A program made the translations under genes and the position numbers. Shown one piece after another: positions 1 through 8,984 of a DNA stretch of 64,000 bases. Source of the DNA: Gloeobacter morelensis MG652769 (GTDB lineage Bacteria > Cyanobacteriota > Cyanobacteriia > Gloeobacterales > Gloeobacteraceae); the NCBI RefSeq assembly GCF_021018745.1, contig NZ_CP063845.1, forward strand, positions 1,178,001 to 1,242,000, in the 5' to 3' direction. The stretch's first letter is position 1. Each line of letters opens with the position of its first letter. The notes beneath the pieces were generated by a model. The model saw only the letters and a list, made by a program, of their open reading frames with translations. It did no database searches and was not told where the DNA came from.

Positions 1-347
1 AGGGCCGCGGCCGTGTCCGGGAAAGCGGCGAGGATGTTGTCGATGACGTGCCCGAGGGTCTGGTGCAAAAAGTCCGCGCGGCTCGTCGTGGGCAGGTAGA
101 TGCGCGCCTTGCCCTCTTTGGCCACCACCTGCAATAAATGCTTTTCCACCAACGCCGTCATCGTGCAGACGATCGTGCTGTAACTCAAATCTTTGCCGGC
201 GGGCAATTGCGGGTGGATATCCTTGGCGAGCACCGGCTGCCCCTGTGCCCAGACCGCTTCCATGATTTCTGCCTCCAGATCACCCAGGACTTTTTTGAGC
301 CCCTGCTGGTTGGGGCGAAAGATGGCGTGAACGTTCGTCAGATCCAC
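1..347 (-). CDS. BlaI/MecI/CopY-family winged-helix repressor (3' end cut by window)
   Basis: The minus-strand frame reads as a BlaI/MecI/CopY-type repressor. The N-terminal winged-helix region includes LGDLEAEIMEAVW and DLSYSTIVCTMTALVEK, the typical recognition-helix segment, followed by the GKARIYLPT wing. About 115 codons are present and the C-terminus lies outside the window. I chose the GTG start at 347 because the homologous region begins about ten residues later and no ATG precedes it in frame. It is divergent from the metal RND efflux genes, so it probably represses them and itself, as CopY does for copper export. The inducer cannot be read from the sequence. No metal-binding cysteine cluster is visible in the part present. 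Confidence 0.75.
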   Translation of the reverse strand, partial: MDLTNVHAIFRPNQQGLKKVLGDLEAEIMEAVWAQGQPVLAKDIHPQLPAGKDLSYSTIVCTMTALVEKHLLQVVAKEGKARIYLPTTSRADFLHQTLGHVIDNILAAFPDTAAA

Positions 348-430
348 GGGCCGACACAAGTGAGGACTACCCGCCAGCTTACCCCAACCGGTGGGCGGCG
401 CTGCCGAGAAAGCGCTGGAGACGCAAATGG

Positions 431-483
431 TTTTCATTATTTTTTCACAATACCTATTTTCATTAATTTGAACAGGGTTCAAA
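431..483. promoter_or_regulatory. Operator region between repressor and efflux operon
   Basis: The AT-rich spacer between the divergent repressor and efflux genes holds a perfect 7-3-7 dyad, TTTGAAC-AGG-GTTCAAA, at 467-483, and a direct repeat TTTTCATTA at 431-439 and 457-465. Dyads of this type are usual binding sites for BlaI/CopY dimers. Assigning this dyad to the neighbouring repressor is inference. I see no convincing -35/-10 pair. Confidence 0.45.
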
Positions 484-545
484 ATTAGAGGAGTGGACGC
501 GCCGCCGGTTGTCGCGGTCTTGGCGTCCCCCAGGAGAGACGCCAG

Positions 546-1979
546 GTGCGCAGCAAAGCGGCAAGGATTTTGACGGTGGCGGTGCTGGCGGGAGCGGCGG
601 TGGCCGCTCCCGTTCGTGCCGGCGACGGTCACGGGGAAACGACTTTTGCTCCGCAGGGAGTGGCCGGTGGCGGCGAGGTGCGCATCGAGCCGCAGATGCA
701 GCGGGCATTGGGTTTAAAGGTGGCCACCGTGGGCGAGCGGCCGGTGCGGGCGGGGCTGGTCGTCAACGGTCAGATCGAGGCGATCCCCGGCCGTTCAGCC
801 CAGATCAACGCCCCGGTGGCGGGCCGGGTCGTGCGCCTGCAGGTGCAGCGCGGCCGGGCGGTGCGCGCGGGCCAGTCCCTGGCGGTGCTCGATAGCCCCG
901 AGGTGCGGACTCTGGCGCTTGAGGCGCAGCGCGAGCGCGCCCAGGCCCGCTCCGAGGTGGACCGGCTCAGCGCCGGGGTGCAGCTGGCCCGCCAGCACTA
1001 CGAGCGGGAAAAAGAATTGGTAGCACTGAAGATCTCCGCCCGCCGCGAATTTCAGCAGGCCGAGGCCGCTTTGCGCGCTTCGGAGGCGGATTGGCGGGCG
1101 GCCCGTTCCCGGCTCGCCCTGAGCGGGGCGGCCTTGAGCACCCGGCTTGCCCAACTGGGGCAAAGCGGCGTGCGGGCGCGCGCGGACGGCACGGTGGTGC
1201 TCTTTTCACCGATCGCCGGGGTGGTGGCAGATCAGCAGGTGACGGCGGGGGAAGCCGTCGAACCCGGCAAGGCGCTTTTTCGGATTCTCGATGCGACGCA
1301 AGTCTGGGCGACTGCCCAGGTCTACGAAAAAGATCTAGAGCGGGTGCGGGCGGGTCGGTCCATCGAGGTGACCACCCAGAGCTATCCGGGCAAGACGTTC
1401 CGCGGACGCATCGAGAGCCTCGACCCGGCGGTGGACCCCCAGACGCGCACGCTCGCGGTGCGGGCGGTGCTCGCCAACCCGGACGGGCTGTTGAAGCCGC
1501 AGATGTACGCCCGGTTGCTCCTGGTCAGCGACGGGGCGGCCCGGCCCGTATCGGTCGTGCCCCGCTCGGCGGTGGTGGCGGCCGACGGTCTGGCGGTGGT
1601 CTACCGCAAAGCGGGAGCGGACCGCTTTCGGCCGGTGCCGGTCGAATTGGGCCGCAGCTTCGAGGACACGGTCGAGGTGCGCGCGGGCGTGCGCGCGGGC
1701 GACGAAGTGGTCGTCGAGCGCGTCTGGCAGTTGCGGGCCCAGAGTTTGAAGCAGCAGGGGGCGGGTGTCGGCGGTGACGAGCCCGGCCTAGGGGAAGCAT
1801 CGCAGCCATCCACGGCCCGGACCGAGGCGCCCGGGCCGGACGGCGCAATCCCCGCGTGGATCTGGCTTGCGGCAGCGGTGGCACTGACGGTCGTCGGTTT
1901 TCTGGCCGGTCTGCAGGTGGCGGGCCGCCGGGGCGGCCAAAGCGCGGGCGTCTCGACCGGCGCACTCCCCAAGCCCTAG
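546..1979 (+). CDS. RND efflux periplasmic adaptor (membrane fusion protein), CzcB/CusB type
   Basis: The 477-residue protein starts at a GTG with a signal peptide (a short basic stretch, then ILTVAVLAGAAVAAPVRA). It continues as a membrane fusion protein: a barrel-sandwich (lipoyl-like) half near residues 80-120, an alpha-hairpin rich in Glu/Arg/Gln at about 120-200, the second lipoyl half (SPIAGVVADQQVTAGEAVEPG), and beta-barrel and membrane-proximal domains. Such adaptors link the inner-membrane RND pump to an outer-membrane channel. The C-terminus is unusual: a hydrophobic segment at about residues 440-462 (AWIWLAAAVALTVVGFLAG) looks like a transmembrane anchor. The stop is 9 nt before the RND pump gene, so the two are co-transcribed. 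Substrate is probably a heavy metal, judging from the pump. Confidence 0.88.
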   Translation: MRSKAARILTVAVLAGAAVAAPVRAGDGHGETTFAPQGVAGGGEVRIEPQMQRALGLKVATVGERPVRAGLVVNGQIEAIPGRSAQINAPVAGRVVRLQVQRGRAVRAGQSLAVLDSPEVRTLALEAQRERAQARSEVDRLSAGVQLARQHYEREKELVALKISARREFQQAEAALRASEADWRAARSRLALSGAALSTRLAQLGQSGVRARADGTVVLFSPIAGVVADQQVTAGEAVEPGKALFRILDATQVWATAQVYEKDLERVRAGRSIEVTTQSYPGKTFRGRIESLDPAVDPQTRTLAVRAVLANPDGLLKPQMYARLLLVSDGAARPVSVVPRSAVVAADGLAVVYRKAGADRFRPVPVELGRSFEDTVEVRAGVRAGDEVVVERVWQLRAQSLKQQGAGVGGDEPGLGEASQPSTARTEAPGPDGAIPAWIWLAAAVALTVVGFLAGLQVAGRRGGQSAGVSTGALPKP

Positions 1980-1988
1980 GAGGCGGCG

Positions 1989-4900
1989 ATGCTCAATCGG
2001 TTGATTTGGCTGTCGCTCGGCGCCCGCTGGCTGGTGGTGCTGGGGGCGGTGGCGGTGCTGGGCCTGGGCATTGCCACCGCCGTGCGGCTGCCGCTCGATG
2101 TGTTTCCGAATTTTGCCCCGCCGCAGGTGGTCCTCCAGACCGCTGCCCCCGGCCTGGCGCCGGAGGAGGTCGAATCGCTGGTGACCCTGCCGCTCGAAAG
2201 TGCACTGAACGGCACACCCGGTCTTACCGACATCCGCTCCAGTTCCGCCGTCGGTCTTGCGACGCTCACCCTCATCTTCGAAGGCAATACCGACATCCTG
2301 CGCGCCCGCCAACTGGTGAGCGAGCGCGTGCAGCAAGCGGTCCCCCGTCTGCCCGAGGGGGTGGATGCTCCGCTGCTGCTGCCGGTCAGTTCTCCGGTGG
2401 GGGTGATTTTGCGTTACGCGCTCACAGTCGATCCGGGCGCGCCCGGGCCGGAGCGCACCGATGTGCTGCAGCTGGCCACCCTGGCCAACTGGCCAATCCG
2501 CAACCGGCTATTGGCAATTGCCGGCGTCACCAATGTGCTTGTCATCGGTGGCGGCGAGATGCAGTACCAGGTGCTGGTGGACCCGGCCCGGCTCAAGCAG
2601 TTTGGCGTCACGCTGGGCCAGGTGAGCGAGGCGGTGCGGGAGGCGAACCTCAACGCGCCGGGCGGCTTTTTGCTCTCGCCCGACCGGGAACTGGTCATCC
2701 GCGGGATAGGACGAATTGCTTCGCTTGCGGATCTGGGCGAGTCGGTGGTGGCCGTGCGCTCCGGGGTGCCCGTGCGCATCGCGGAGGTGGCCCGCGTGCA
2801 GACGGGCTCGGGGGTCAAGCGCGGCGACGCGTCTTTTAATGGACAAGCGGCGGTGATCGTGACGGTGGTTCGCCAGCCTTTTGCCGATACTCCCACCGTG
2901 ACGCGCGCGGTAGAAGCGGCCATGGACGACATCCGGGCCACGCTGCCTGGGGACGTGCGGGTCACCACGACTTTTCGGCAGGAAGATTTTATCGACAAGT
3001 CCGTGGGCAACGTCCTCGAAGCGCTCAGAGACGGTGTGATCATCGTGGCGGTGGTGCTGGCACTGTTTTTGGGCAACTGGCGCACGATGCTCATCACCCT
3101 CACCGCCCTGCCGCTTTCGATCGCCCTGGGACTATTGCTATTGGCCGCTTTCGGCGTCGGCATCAACACGATGACGCTGGGGGGACTCGCCATCGCCTTA
3201 GGAGAAGTGATCGACGATGCGATCATCGACGCAGAGAACGTCTATCGCCGATTGCGCGAGAACCAGGCGCGCCCGCGCCCGCAGCCGCCTTTGCAGGTGG
3301 TTTTCGCCGGTTCGGTGCAGATCCGCGGCTCGGTGGTCTTTGCGACGTTGATCCTATGCGCGGTGATTGCGCCGCTGTTTACGCTCACAGGCATCGAGGG
3401 GCGCATCTTTGCGCCGCTGGGTCTGGCTTACGTCTTTTCGCTCGTCGCATCGCTGTTGGTGGCGCTCACGGTGACCCCGGCCCTGTGCTATATGCTGCTT
3501 GCCGGGCGACGCCTGCCGGAGGGCGAGACGCCGCTGGTGCAATGGCTCAAGCGGCTGTACCGCCCGGTATTGGGGTGGAGCCTGCGCCACCCGGCGCCCA
3601 TCCTGGCGGGGTCGGCGGGGCTGTTGGCGCTGTCGCTGGCCGTACTTCCCTTTTTGGGGACGACGTTTTTGCCGGAATTTCAGGAGCGCAGCCTCACCAT
3701 CCGGGCCGCCCAACTGCCCGGGGCTTCCCTCGCCTCGACCCAGCGTTTGGGTATTGCCATGGAAAAGGCGCTGATGGCGCTCCCCGAGGTCGAGACGGTA
3801 CAGTTTCGCGCCGGGCGGGCTATCGGCGACGATGACGCGGGGGGTGTCGATTTCGGCGAACTAGATGTGCAGCTCATCCCAAAAGTCCAAAGCTATCCAG
3901 AGGCCGTCGAGCGCGTCCGGCAGGTGCTGGAAAAGTTTCCCGGGGTGGCGCTCAACCTCGGCGGCTATATCTCCCACCGCATCGACGAGACGCTTTCGGG
4001 CACCCGCTCGGCGGTGGCGGTCAAGATCTTCGGCCCCGATCTCACCGTATTGCGCGCCAAGGCCGCCGAGGTCGAGCAGGCGCTGCGGACGGTGAGCGGC
4101 GTGGTGGACTTGCAGGTGGAGCCGCAGGTACCCGTCGAGCAGCTCTCGGTGCGCTTCGACCGCGTTCAAGCGGCGCGCCACGGCCTCACGGTCGGGCAGT
4201 TGGCCGGGACTCTCGAGACGGCCCTCAACGGCCGGGTCGTCTCCCAGGTACTCGAAGAGCAGCGGCTGTTTGATCTGGTGGTGCGGCTGATCCCGGAGGC
4301 GCGCGACCGACCGGACAAAATCGGCGAACTGCTCATCGACACACCCACCGGCCAGAAGATTCCGCTTTCCCAGGTGGCAAGCATCGTCACGAGCACCGGC
4401 CCCAACACGATCAACCGCGAAAACGTTTCGCGGCGCATCGTCGTCGCCTTCAACGCCGACGGCCGCGACCTCGGCTCGCTCATCGCCGAGGCCAGGGCCA
4501 GCATCGCCCGGCAGGTGCAGCTACCGGCGGGCTATTACCTCGAGTACGGCGGCCAGTTCGAAGCCCAGCAGCGCGCCACCCGCGAACTATTCATCTTCAG
4601 CGCCCTGGCGCTTTTGGGGGTGGCGGTACTGGTGTTCCTGGCGGTGCGCTCGGGGCGCGGGGCGCTTTTGATCTTGGCCAACCTGCCGCTGGCGCTCATC
4701 GGCGGCATTGCCGCAGTCTGGCTGGGAGGTGGGGTGCTCTCGGTCGCTTCGCTGGTGGGTTTTATTACGCTCTTTGGCATCGCCAACCGCAACGGGATCA
4801 TTCTGGTCACCACCTACCAGCAGCGGCTGGCTGCCGGAGAAAGTTTCGAGCAAGCCATCGAAGAAGGTTCCATCGAGCGCCTTTCGCCGGTGCTGATGAC

Positions 4901-5108
4901 CGCCCTGACGGCGGCCCTCGCGATGGTGCCTTTGATGTGGGGGGAACCGACGGGCAAAGAAATCCTCCAGCCGCTCGCGGTGGTCGTCTTCGGGGGGCTA
5001 TTTACCTCCACGGCCCTGACGCTGGTGGTGATCCCGGTCCTGTTCGCACGCTTCGGCGAGCGCACCGCCCCCGACCTCTGCGCTCAGGAGCGCCGGGCGC
5101 TGGTGTGA
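1989..5108 (+). CDS. Heavy-metal efflux RND transporter, CzcA/CusA family
   Basis: This 1039-residue protein has the length and architecture of an HME-RND inner-membrane pump. TM1 is at the N-terminus, followed by a large periplasmic loop, a block of TM segments around residues 335-520, a second periplasmic loop, and a C-terminal TM block from about 855. The TM4 signature reads GLAIALGEVIDDAIIDAENVYRRLRE, matching the HME family (acidic residues in the proton relay, conserved EN) but not the standard CzcA DGAVV or CusA DAAVV form, so the metal cannot be assigned. An AGGAGG stands just before the ATG. It probably exports a divalent or monovalent metal with the adjacent adaptor, in exchange for protons. 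No outer-membrane factor is encoded next to it. Confidence 0.9.
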   Translation: MLNRLIWLSLGARWLVVLGAVAVLGLGIATAVRLPLDVFPNFAPPQVVLQTAAPGLAPEEVESLVTLPLESALNGTPGLTDIRSSSAVGLATLTLIFEGNTDILRARQLVSERVQQAVPRLPEGVDAPLLLPVSSPVGVILRYALTVDPGAPGPERTDVLQLATLANWPIRNRLLAIAGVTNVLVIGGGEMQYQVLVDPARLKQFGVTLGQVSEAVREANLNAPGGFLLSPDRELVIRGIGRIASLADLGESVVAVRSGVPVRIAEVARVQTGSGVKRGDASFNGQAAVIVTVVRQPFADTPTVTRAVEAAMDDIRATLPGDVRVTTTFRQEDFIDKSVGNVLEALRDGVIIVAVVLALFLGNWRTMLITLTALPLSIALGLLLLAAFGVGINTMTLGGLAIALGEVIDDAIIDAENVYRRLRENQARPRPQPPLQVVFAGSVQIRGSVVFATLILCAVIAPLFTLTGIEGRIFAPLGLAYVFSLVASLLVALTVTPALCYMLLAGRRLPEGETPLVQWLKRLYRPVLGWSLRHPAPILAGSAGLLALSLAVLPFLGTTFLPEFQERSLTIRAAQLPGASLASTQRLGIAMEKALMALPEVETVQFRAGRAIGDDDAGGVDFGELDVQLIPKVQSYPEAVERVRQVLEKFPGVALNLGGYISHRIDETLSGTRSAVAVKIFGPDLTVLRAKAAEVEQALRTVSGVVDLQVEPQVPVEQLSVRFDRVQAARHGLTVGQLAGTLETALNGRVVSQVLEEQRLFDLVVRLIPEARDRPDKIGELLIDTPTGQKIPLSQVASIVTSTGPNTINRENVSRRIVVAFNADGRDLGSLIAEARASIARQVQLPAGYYLEYGGQFEAQQRATRELFIFSALALLGVAVLVFLAVRSGRGALLILANLPLALIGGIAAVWLGGGVLSVASLVGFITLFGIANRNGIILVTTYQQRLAAGESFEQAIEEGSIERLSPVLMTALTAALAMVPLMWGEPTGKEILQPLAVVVFGGLFTSTALTLVVIPVLFARFGERTAPDLCAQERRALV

Positions 5109-5141
5109 CTTTGGCTAACTATGAACAGATACGCCAGGTTG

Positions 5142-5651
5142 CTACTGGTCGTCGGGCAAATTTTTCACCTGTTCCAGCTTCTTGGTCAACCGATCGACAG
5201 CATCGAATTTTCCTGCTTCTCGGTACGCGGCGATCGCTGCAGTGATATTGTCAATTTTTTGCTGCTTGGTTAGTTTGGGAACCACAAAATTTGGATCGGG
5301 CGCGGGGCGCGGTTTGGCAGCTCTGGTCGTGGCGTACGACAGGTTTTCTCCAGTGACTGGATTTATGCCGACAATTACGGAGTACTTCCTGCCCGCGTAG
5401 AAATAAGTAATCAAGTTCTGGGCTGGAATGGCGTTGTCCGAAAACAAGAACTCAAGCTTTTCGATCAGTTCTCCAGATTTGCTATACAGTTCCAAAGATT
5501 GAGTTGAATCGATCTCAGCGTAACCCTCAGTACGGGTATCGTTCACGAGATCAAAAATGGGCAGATCAACTCTATTTACATCGTTTGCATTGGCTACTGG
5601 CGTAGCCAGAGCAGTGGATGCAAGAAAACCTGCGAGCAAATTTCTAAGCAT
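5142..5651 (-). CDS. Exported hypothetical protein
   Basis: No family is recognised. The protein (169 residues from the ATG at 5651, preceded by AGGA seven to eight bases upstream; an in-frame ATG at 5666 is the alternative) starts with a signal peptide ending near ALATPVANA. A beta-rich middle contains YFYAGRKYSVIVG, followed by a Pro/Lys-rich linker. The C-terminal helix pair (KQQKIDNITAAIAAYREAGKFDAVDRLTKKL) resembles a single TPR-like hairpin. It is convergent with the RND operon, with only 33 nt between stop codons. The next gene upstream on the same strand also encodes an exported protein. Confidence 0.65.
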   Translation of the reverse strand: MLRNLLAGFLASTALATPVANANDVNRVDLPIFDLVNDTRTEGYAEIDSTQSLELYSKSGELIEKLEFLFSDNAIPAQNLITYFYAGRKYSVIVGINPVTGENLSYATTRAAKPRPAPDPNFVVPKLTKQQKIDNITAAIAAYREAGKFDAVDRLTKKLEQVKNLPDDQ

Positions 5652-5706
5652 TTTGTCGTTCCTCATGATACTTCAGGTCATTCAGATTCCACTAAAGACA
5701 AAAGGA

Positions 5707-6072
5707 TCATTGCACCACTTCACAATTCTCTCCTACGCACGTACTCAAGCCTCCGGGGCAGTTCAGTACGGCACCCGCTGCCATATTCGGCGACGTGCAG
5801 GGGGCCAAATTGGGATTGACATTGCTCCAGCCACCACTCGGACTTGGCGCCATTTGAGAGAACAAGTTATTCGAGGATTTTTCGAGAAAGACATCATAAC
5901 CTCCAGGGATAGTGGGACTGGACAACCAGAAGGAATTTTCCCTGAGCTGATTGTAGGGATCATAAACACTGCCCAGCGTCGAACCAGCGGGTACAGCAAA
6001 AGCAGATTTGCCGCTGCCTACCAGGACGTAGGTGGCAGCCGTTGTTACCGCTATCATCTCTCTTCTGTTCAT
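5707..6072 (-). CDS. Small exported protein with cysteine-bearing C-terminus
   Basis: This 121-residue protein begins MNRREMIAVTTAATYVLVG, a basic then hydrophobic leader that looks like a Sec or weak Tat signal. It has no recognised domain. The mature part is rich in Ser, Pro, Asn and Gly, and its last 30 residues hold four cysteines (CTSPN, NCPGG, TCVG, NCEVVQ) that could form disulfides outside the cytoplasm. It lies 55 nt upstream of the other exported unknown, in the same orientation, so both may be expressed from the AT-rich region beyond 6072. No clear ribosome-binding site precedes the ATG. Confidence 0.55.
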   Translation of the reverse strand: MNRREMIAVTTAATYVLVGSGKSAFAVPAGSTLGSVYDPYNQLRENSFWLSSPTIPGGYDVFLEKSSNNLFSQMAPSPSGGWSNVNPNLAPCTSPNMAAGAVLNCPGGLSTCVGENCEVVQ

Positions 6073-6448
6073 AGGCGAGAACTTTTAAGGCGAAATGCAA
6101 GTACGCAAACGACTGTAGTTGCAAAAAAAACAGAATCAGTATCCGTTAATACATTATTTGCTTTTAAGATATTGATGATTTTTGTAATAACACCGACTTC
6201 CATAGATTTTTTATTTGGGTCGCCAACTGTAGTTGCAACAGTCGTTTTGGTGTATCCAAAGTTCCGCTGTCTATGATTTACTGCAGATGAACTTGCGTGA
6301 CGCGCGCAACTGTGAAACTCCCTACTTTGGACAATTTGGTCGCCCGAATCCGCTTTTAGAAGCGTTCAAGGGAGCGGAAAAAATCAAAGGGCAGTGATCA
6401 ATCAGCTCGATCTGGCAGGCATGCTGTAGAACGGCCGCAGGAACACAC
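6073..6448. other. AT-rich intergenic region with repeated 13-mer
   Basis: No convincing gene lies in these 376 bases. The part from about 6110 to 6260 is far more AT-rich than its surroundings. ACTGTAGTTGCAA occurs twice in direct orientation (6112-6124 and 6226-6238). The first copy is preceded by ACG and the second is followed by CAGTCGT, so ACGACTG at 6109-6115 can pair with CAGTCGT at 6239-6245. It probably holds the promoter for the exported-protein gene starting at 6072, and perhaps a regulator site. Confidence 0.4.
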
Positions 6449-7354
6449 GTGCTTATGGCAAGCGGACACGTCCACGGACCCGCCGACTACAACCGCGCCT
6501 TTGCGATCGGCATCGCCTTGAATGTCGGTTTCGTGGTGATCGAAGCGGTCTACGGGATCCTGGCCGGCTCCCTGGCGCTGCTGGCGGACGCCGGGCACAA
6601 CCTCAGCGACGTGCTGGGGCTGGCCCTCGCCTGGGGGGCAAGCGTGCTCACCACCCGCCACCCCTCGCCGCGGCGCACCTACGGGCTCAGGCGTTCGTCG
6701 ATTTTGGCCGCCCTGCTCAATGCCGTCACGCTGCTGGTCGCCGTGGGCGCCATCGCCTGGGAGGCCGTTATCCGCCTGCAAGATCCAGGTCCGGTGGCGG
6801 CAGGCACCATCGTCTGGGTGGCGGCCGTCGGTGTGCTCGTCAACTCGGTGAGCGCCTACTTGTTTGTAAAAGGCCAGGCAGATCTCAATATGCGGGGGGC
6901 CTTTTTGCACCTCGCTGCCGACGCGGCCGTGTCGCTGGGGACCGTATTCGCGGGGGTCGCCATCCTGCTCACCGGATGGGCCTGGCTCGATCCGGTCGTG
7001 AGCCTGGTGATCAGCGCTGTGATCGTGACGGGCACCTGGGGGCTATTGGTGGATTCGGTGAATCTGGCCCTCGACGCGGTGCCCGAGGGGATCGATCCCG
7101 AGGCGGTCAAAACCTACCTGGGGAGTCTTCGCGGAGTGAGCGAAGTCCACGACCTGCACATCTGGGCGATGAGCACCACCGAGACGGCCCTGACCGCCCA
7201 CCTGGTCATTCCGGACGGACTTCCCGGCGACGCCTTTCTGGCTGCCACCTGCCGCCAGTTGCACGACCGCTTCGGCATCGAGCATGCGACATTGCAGATC
7301 GAGACGGGCGATCCTGCCCATCCCTGCTGTCTGGCCCCGGATACCCGGGTTTGA
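6449..7354 (+). CDS. Cation diffusion facilitator (CzcD/ZitB-like)
   Basis: This 301-residue protein is a CDF-family metal exporter. It has six transmembrane segments, with the metal-site signatures DAGHNLSD in TM2 and HLAADAAVS in TM5 (HxxxD in each), and a C-terminal ferredoxin-like cytoplasmic domain (VKTYLGSLRGVSEVHDLHIWAM). These features fit zinc/cobalt/cadmium export by proton antiport at the plasma membrane. The GTG at 6449 follows CAGGAA at a good distance; an ATG at 6455 is an equally possible start. A universal stress protein gene follows 32 nt downstream and is probably co-transcribed. Together with the RND pair this makes the first 7.5 kb rich in metal efflux functions. Confidence 0.9.
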   Translation: MLMASGHVHGPADYNRAFAIGIALNVGFVVIEAVYGILAGSLALLADAGHNLSDVLGLALAWGASVLTTRHPSPRRTYGLRRSSILAALLNAVTLLVAVGAIAWEAVIRLQDPGPVAAGTIVWVAAVGVLVNSVSAYLFVKGQADLNMRGAFLHLAADAAVSLGTVFAGVAILLTGWAWLDPVVSLVISAVIVTGTWGLLVDSVNLALDAVPEGIDPEAVKTYLGSLRGVSEVHDLHIWAMSTTETALTAHLVIPDGLPGDAFLAATCRQLHDRFGIEHATLQIETGDPAHPCCLAPDTRV

Positions 7355-7386
7355 AATCCCAGAGGCGAGCCGCTCGGAGATTGTTG

Positions 7387-7851
7387 ATGGACGAGACCGC
7401 AACCGCCGCTTTGCTATATCGCAAGATTCTTGTACCCTGCGTCGATCTCGCCAGCGCTACGGCGTCGATCACTGCCGCCGCCGCTCTAGCGACCGTGTTT
7501 GACAGCGAAATGCTGGTGCTGCATGTCGTTCACCCCAAGGAGTACGTCGATTACGCCAAAGAACATATCCACGATCGCGTCACCCCCCTGCCTGTCAACG
7601 CCTTGCAAAGCTTCGAGCGCAAGCTCGCACCGGTGTTGGAGCGCTTCGCCGCAGCTGGGGCGCCCGCCAGACTTTACCTGGAGACTGGCGATCCGGGAAG
7701 TAAAATTTGCGAGTTCGCCGCGGCACAGGGAGTGGATTTGCTGGTGATGACCCGAAGAAGCCTCGGTTTTTGGGATCGGCTGATGGGAGGCGGCAGCGTT
7801 ACCGAATACGTCCTGCGCCACGCGCCGTGCTCGCTGCTGATTGCTCAGTAA
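7387..7851 (+). CDS. Universal stress protein (UspA family)
   Basis: From the ATG at 7387 the frame gives 154 residues of a single Usp domain: a first beta strand YRKILVPCVDLA, an alpha/beta core, and the ending DLLVMTRRSLGFWDRLMGGGSVTEYVLRHAPCSLLIAQ. The G-2-x-G-9-G(S/T) ATP-loop region is present as MGGGSVTEYVLRHAPCS. These are small cytoplasmic nucleotide-binding proteins induced by stress. The gene follows the CDF exporter by 32 nt in the same direction, so a shared response to metal stress is plausible. The open frame continues far upstream inside the CDF gene, but only the part from 7387 resembles a protein. Confidence 0.85.
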   Translation: MDETATAALLYRKILVPCVDLASATASITAAAALATVFDSEMLVLHVVHPKEYVDYAKEHIHDRVTPLPVNALQSFERKLAPVLERFAAAGAPARLYLETGDPGSKICEFAAAQGVDLLVMTRRSLGFWDRLMGGGSVTEYVLRHAPCSLLIAQ

Positions 7852-8024
7852 TCGAGCCTGATATTGAATCCGGTTGATGCGCTTTGCGATCGAACGCGAT
7901 ACAGGCCAACCGGGAAGGCTCTGGACAGACAGTTCCTGGCTTTTGTGCCGTTTTGTCTCCAACTGAAAGCCGCTCTAGGCCCTTTGGTATAGAAGACGAC
8001 AAGCTGGACTGGCGACAAAACACT

Positions 8025-8966
8025 TTACGGATGGATGCTGCCGTCGGGCATCGTGGCACCGTCGAGCCGGGCACCCTCAAGATTGACTCCCTCCCATCGC
8101 GCCCCGTCCAGGTTCACCCCGCACAAATCCGCCTCGGAAAGGTCCACATTGATGAAGTCGGTCCCCGCCAGCTTCGCCCCGCGCAAATTCGCCTCACGCA
8201 GAATAGTATTGCACAGCACCGTTTCGCGCAGATCAGCACCGCGCAGGTCGGTCTCGTTCATGTCGGTTCCCACCAGTTTGGCTTCGCGCAAATCCGCCCC
8301 ACGCAGGAAAGCTCCACCCAGATTGGTTTGGCGCAGGTCGGCCCCTCTGAGGTTAGCCCCGGTCAAGTTGGCACTGTCGGCATTGGCCTCGCGCAGGTCC
8401 GCTCCTTCTAGATTCGCTTCCGACAAGTCGGTACTTTCCATAGAAGAATCGCATAAACTAGCCCCGACAAGATTCGCTCTTTTGAGAGAGGCTCCGGCAA
8501 ACATACTGCTGGAGAGGTCCGCTGCGGGCAGTTGGCGGCCGTCGACCGGCGGCAGGTTGACCAGTTCCCACACCGTCCGCCATTTGGGGTCTATCTGTGT
8601 GTGCTCGTCGATGAGCAAGCCTCTCAGGCTAGCGTAAGCGAACGTCGTCCCGGTCAAATTCGCCCCGCGCAGGTCCGCTCCTTTCAAGAAGGCTCTCGTC
8701 AAGCAGGCCCCTGACAGGTCCGCATTGCGCAAATCCGCTTTTCTCAGACCGGCGCTCCTCAGGGAGGCCCCCGCCAACAGTGCCCCGCGCAAGTCCGCTT
8801 TTCTCAGACCGGCATCGTCAAAATTGCGCTCGCCCCGGGCGTAGCGCTCCAGCAACTCTTGGGCGTTGTGCACTCTTACTTTGTCCCGGGCGGCAGCATC
8901 TATCTCGTGCTGCCAAGCTTGGTACAGGCCTCGAAAGATGTCCGTGAAATATTCGAGGATAAACAT
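8025..8966 (-). CDS. Pentapeptide-repeat protein
   Basis: After an N-terminal helical region of about 60 residues, the 313-residue protein consists of tandem A(D/N)Lxx pentapeptides (RKADLRGALLAGASLRSAGL, then RGADLRETVLCNTILREANL and others), which fold as a right-handed quadrilateral beta helix. The run is broken once by the insert IDEHTQIDPKWRTVWELVN, frequent in cyanobacterial members. The function is unknown; some relatives mimic DNA and protect gyrase, but that cannot be claimed here. It begins 18 nt after the stop of the amber-interrupted gene on the same strand, so the two are probably one transcription unit. Confidence 0.9.
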   Translation of the reverse strand: MFILEYFTDIFRGLYQAWQHEIDAAARDKVRVHNAQELLERYARGERNFDDAGLRKADLRGALLAGASLRSAGLRKADLRNADLSGACLTRAFLKGADLRGANLTGTTFAYASLRGLLIDEHTQIDPKWRTVWELVNLPPVDGRQLPAADLSSSMFAGASLKRANLVGASLCDSSMESTDLSEANLEGADLREANADSANLTGANLRGADLRQTNLGGAFLRGADLREAKLVGTDMNETDLRGADLRETVLCNTILREANLRGAKLAGTDFINVDLSEADLCGVNLDGARWEGVNLEGARLDGATMPDGSIHP

Positions 8967-8984
8967 GACTGTACGCCTCCTGCC

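Noticed and set aside
8035-8637. Plus-strand ORFs opposite the pentapeptide gene
   Set aside because: Periodic composition comes from the pentapeptide repeats on the other strand.
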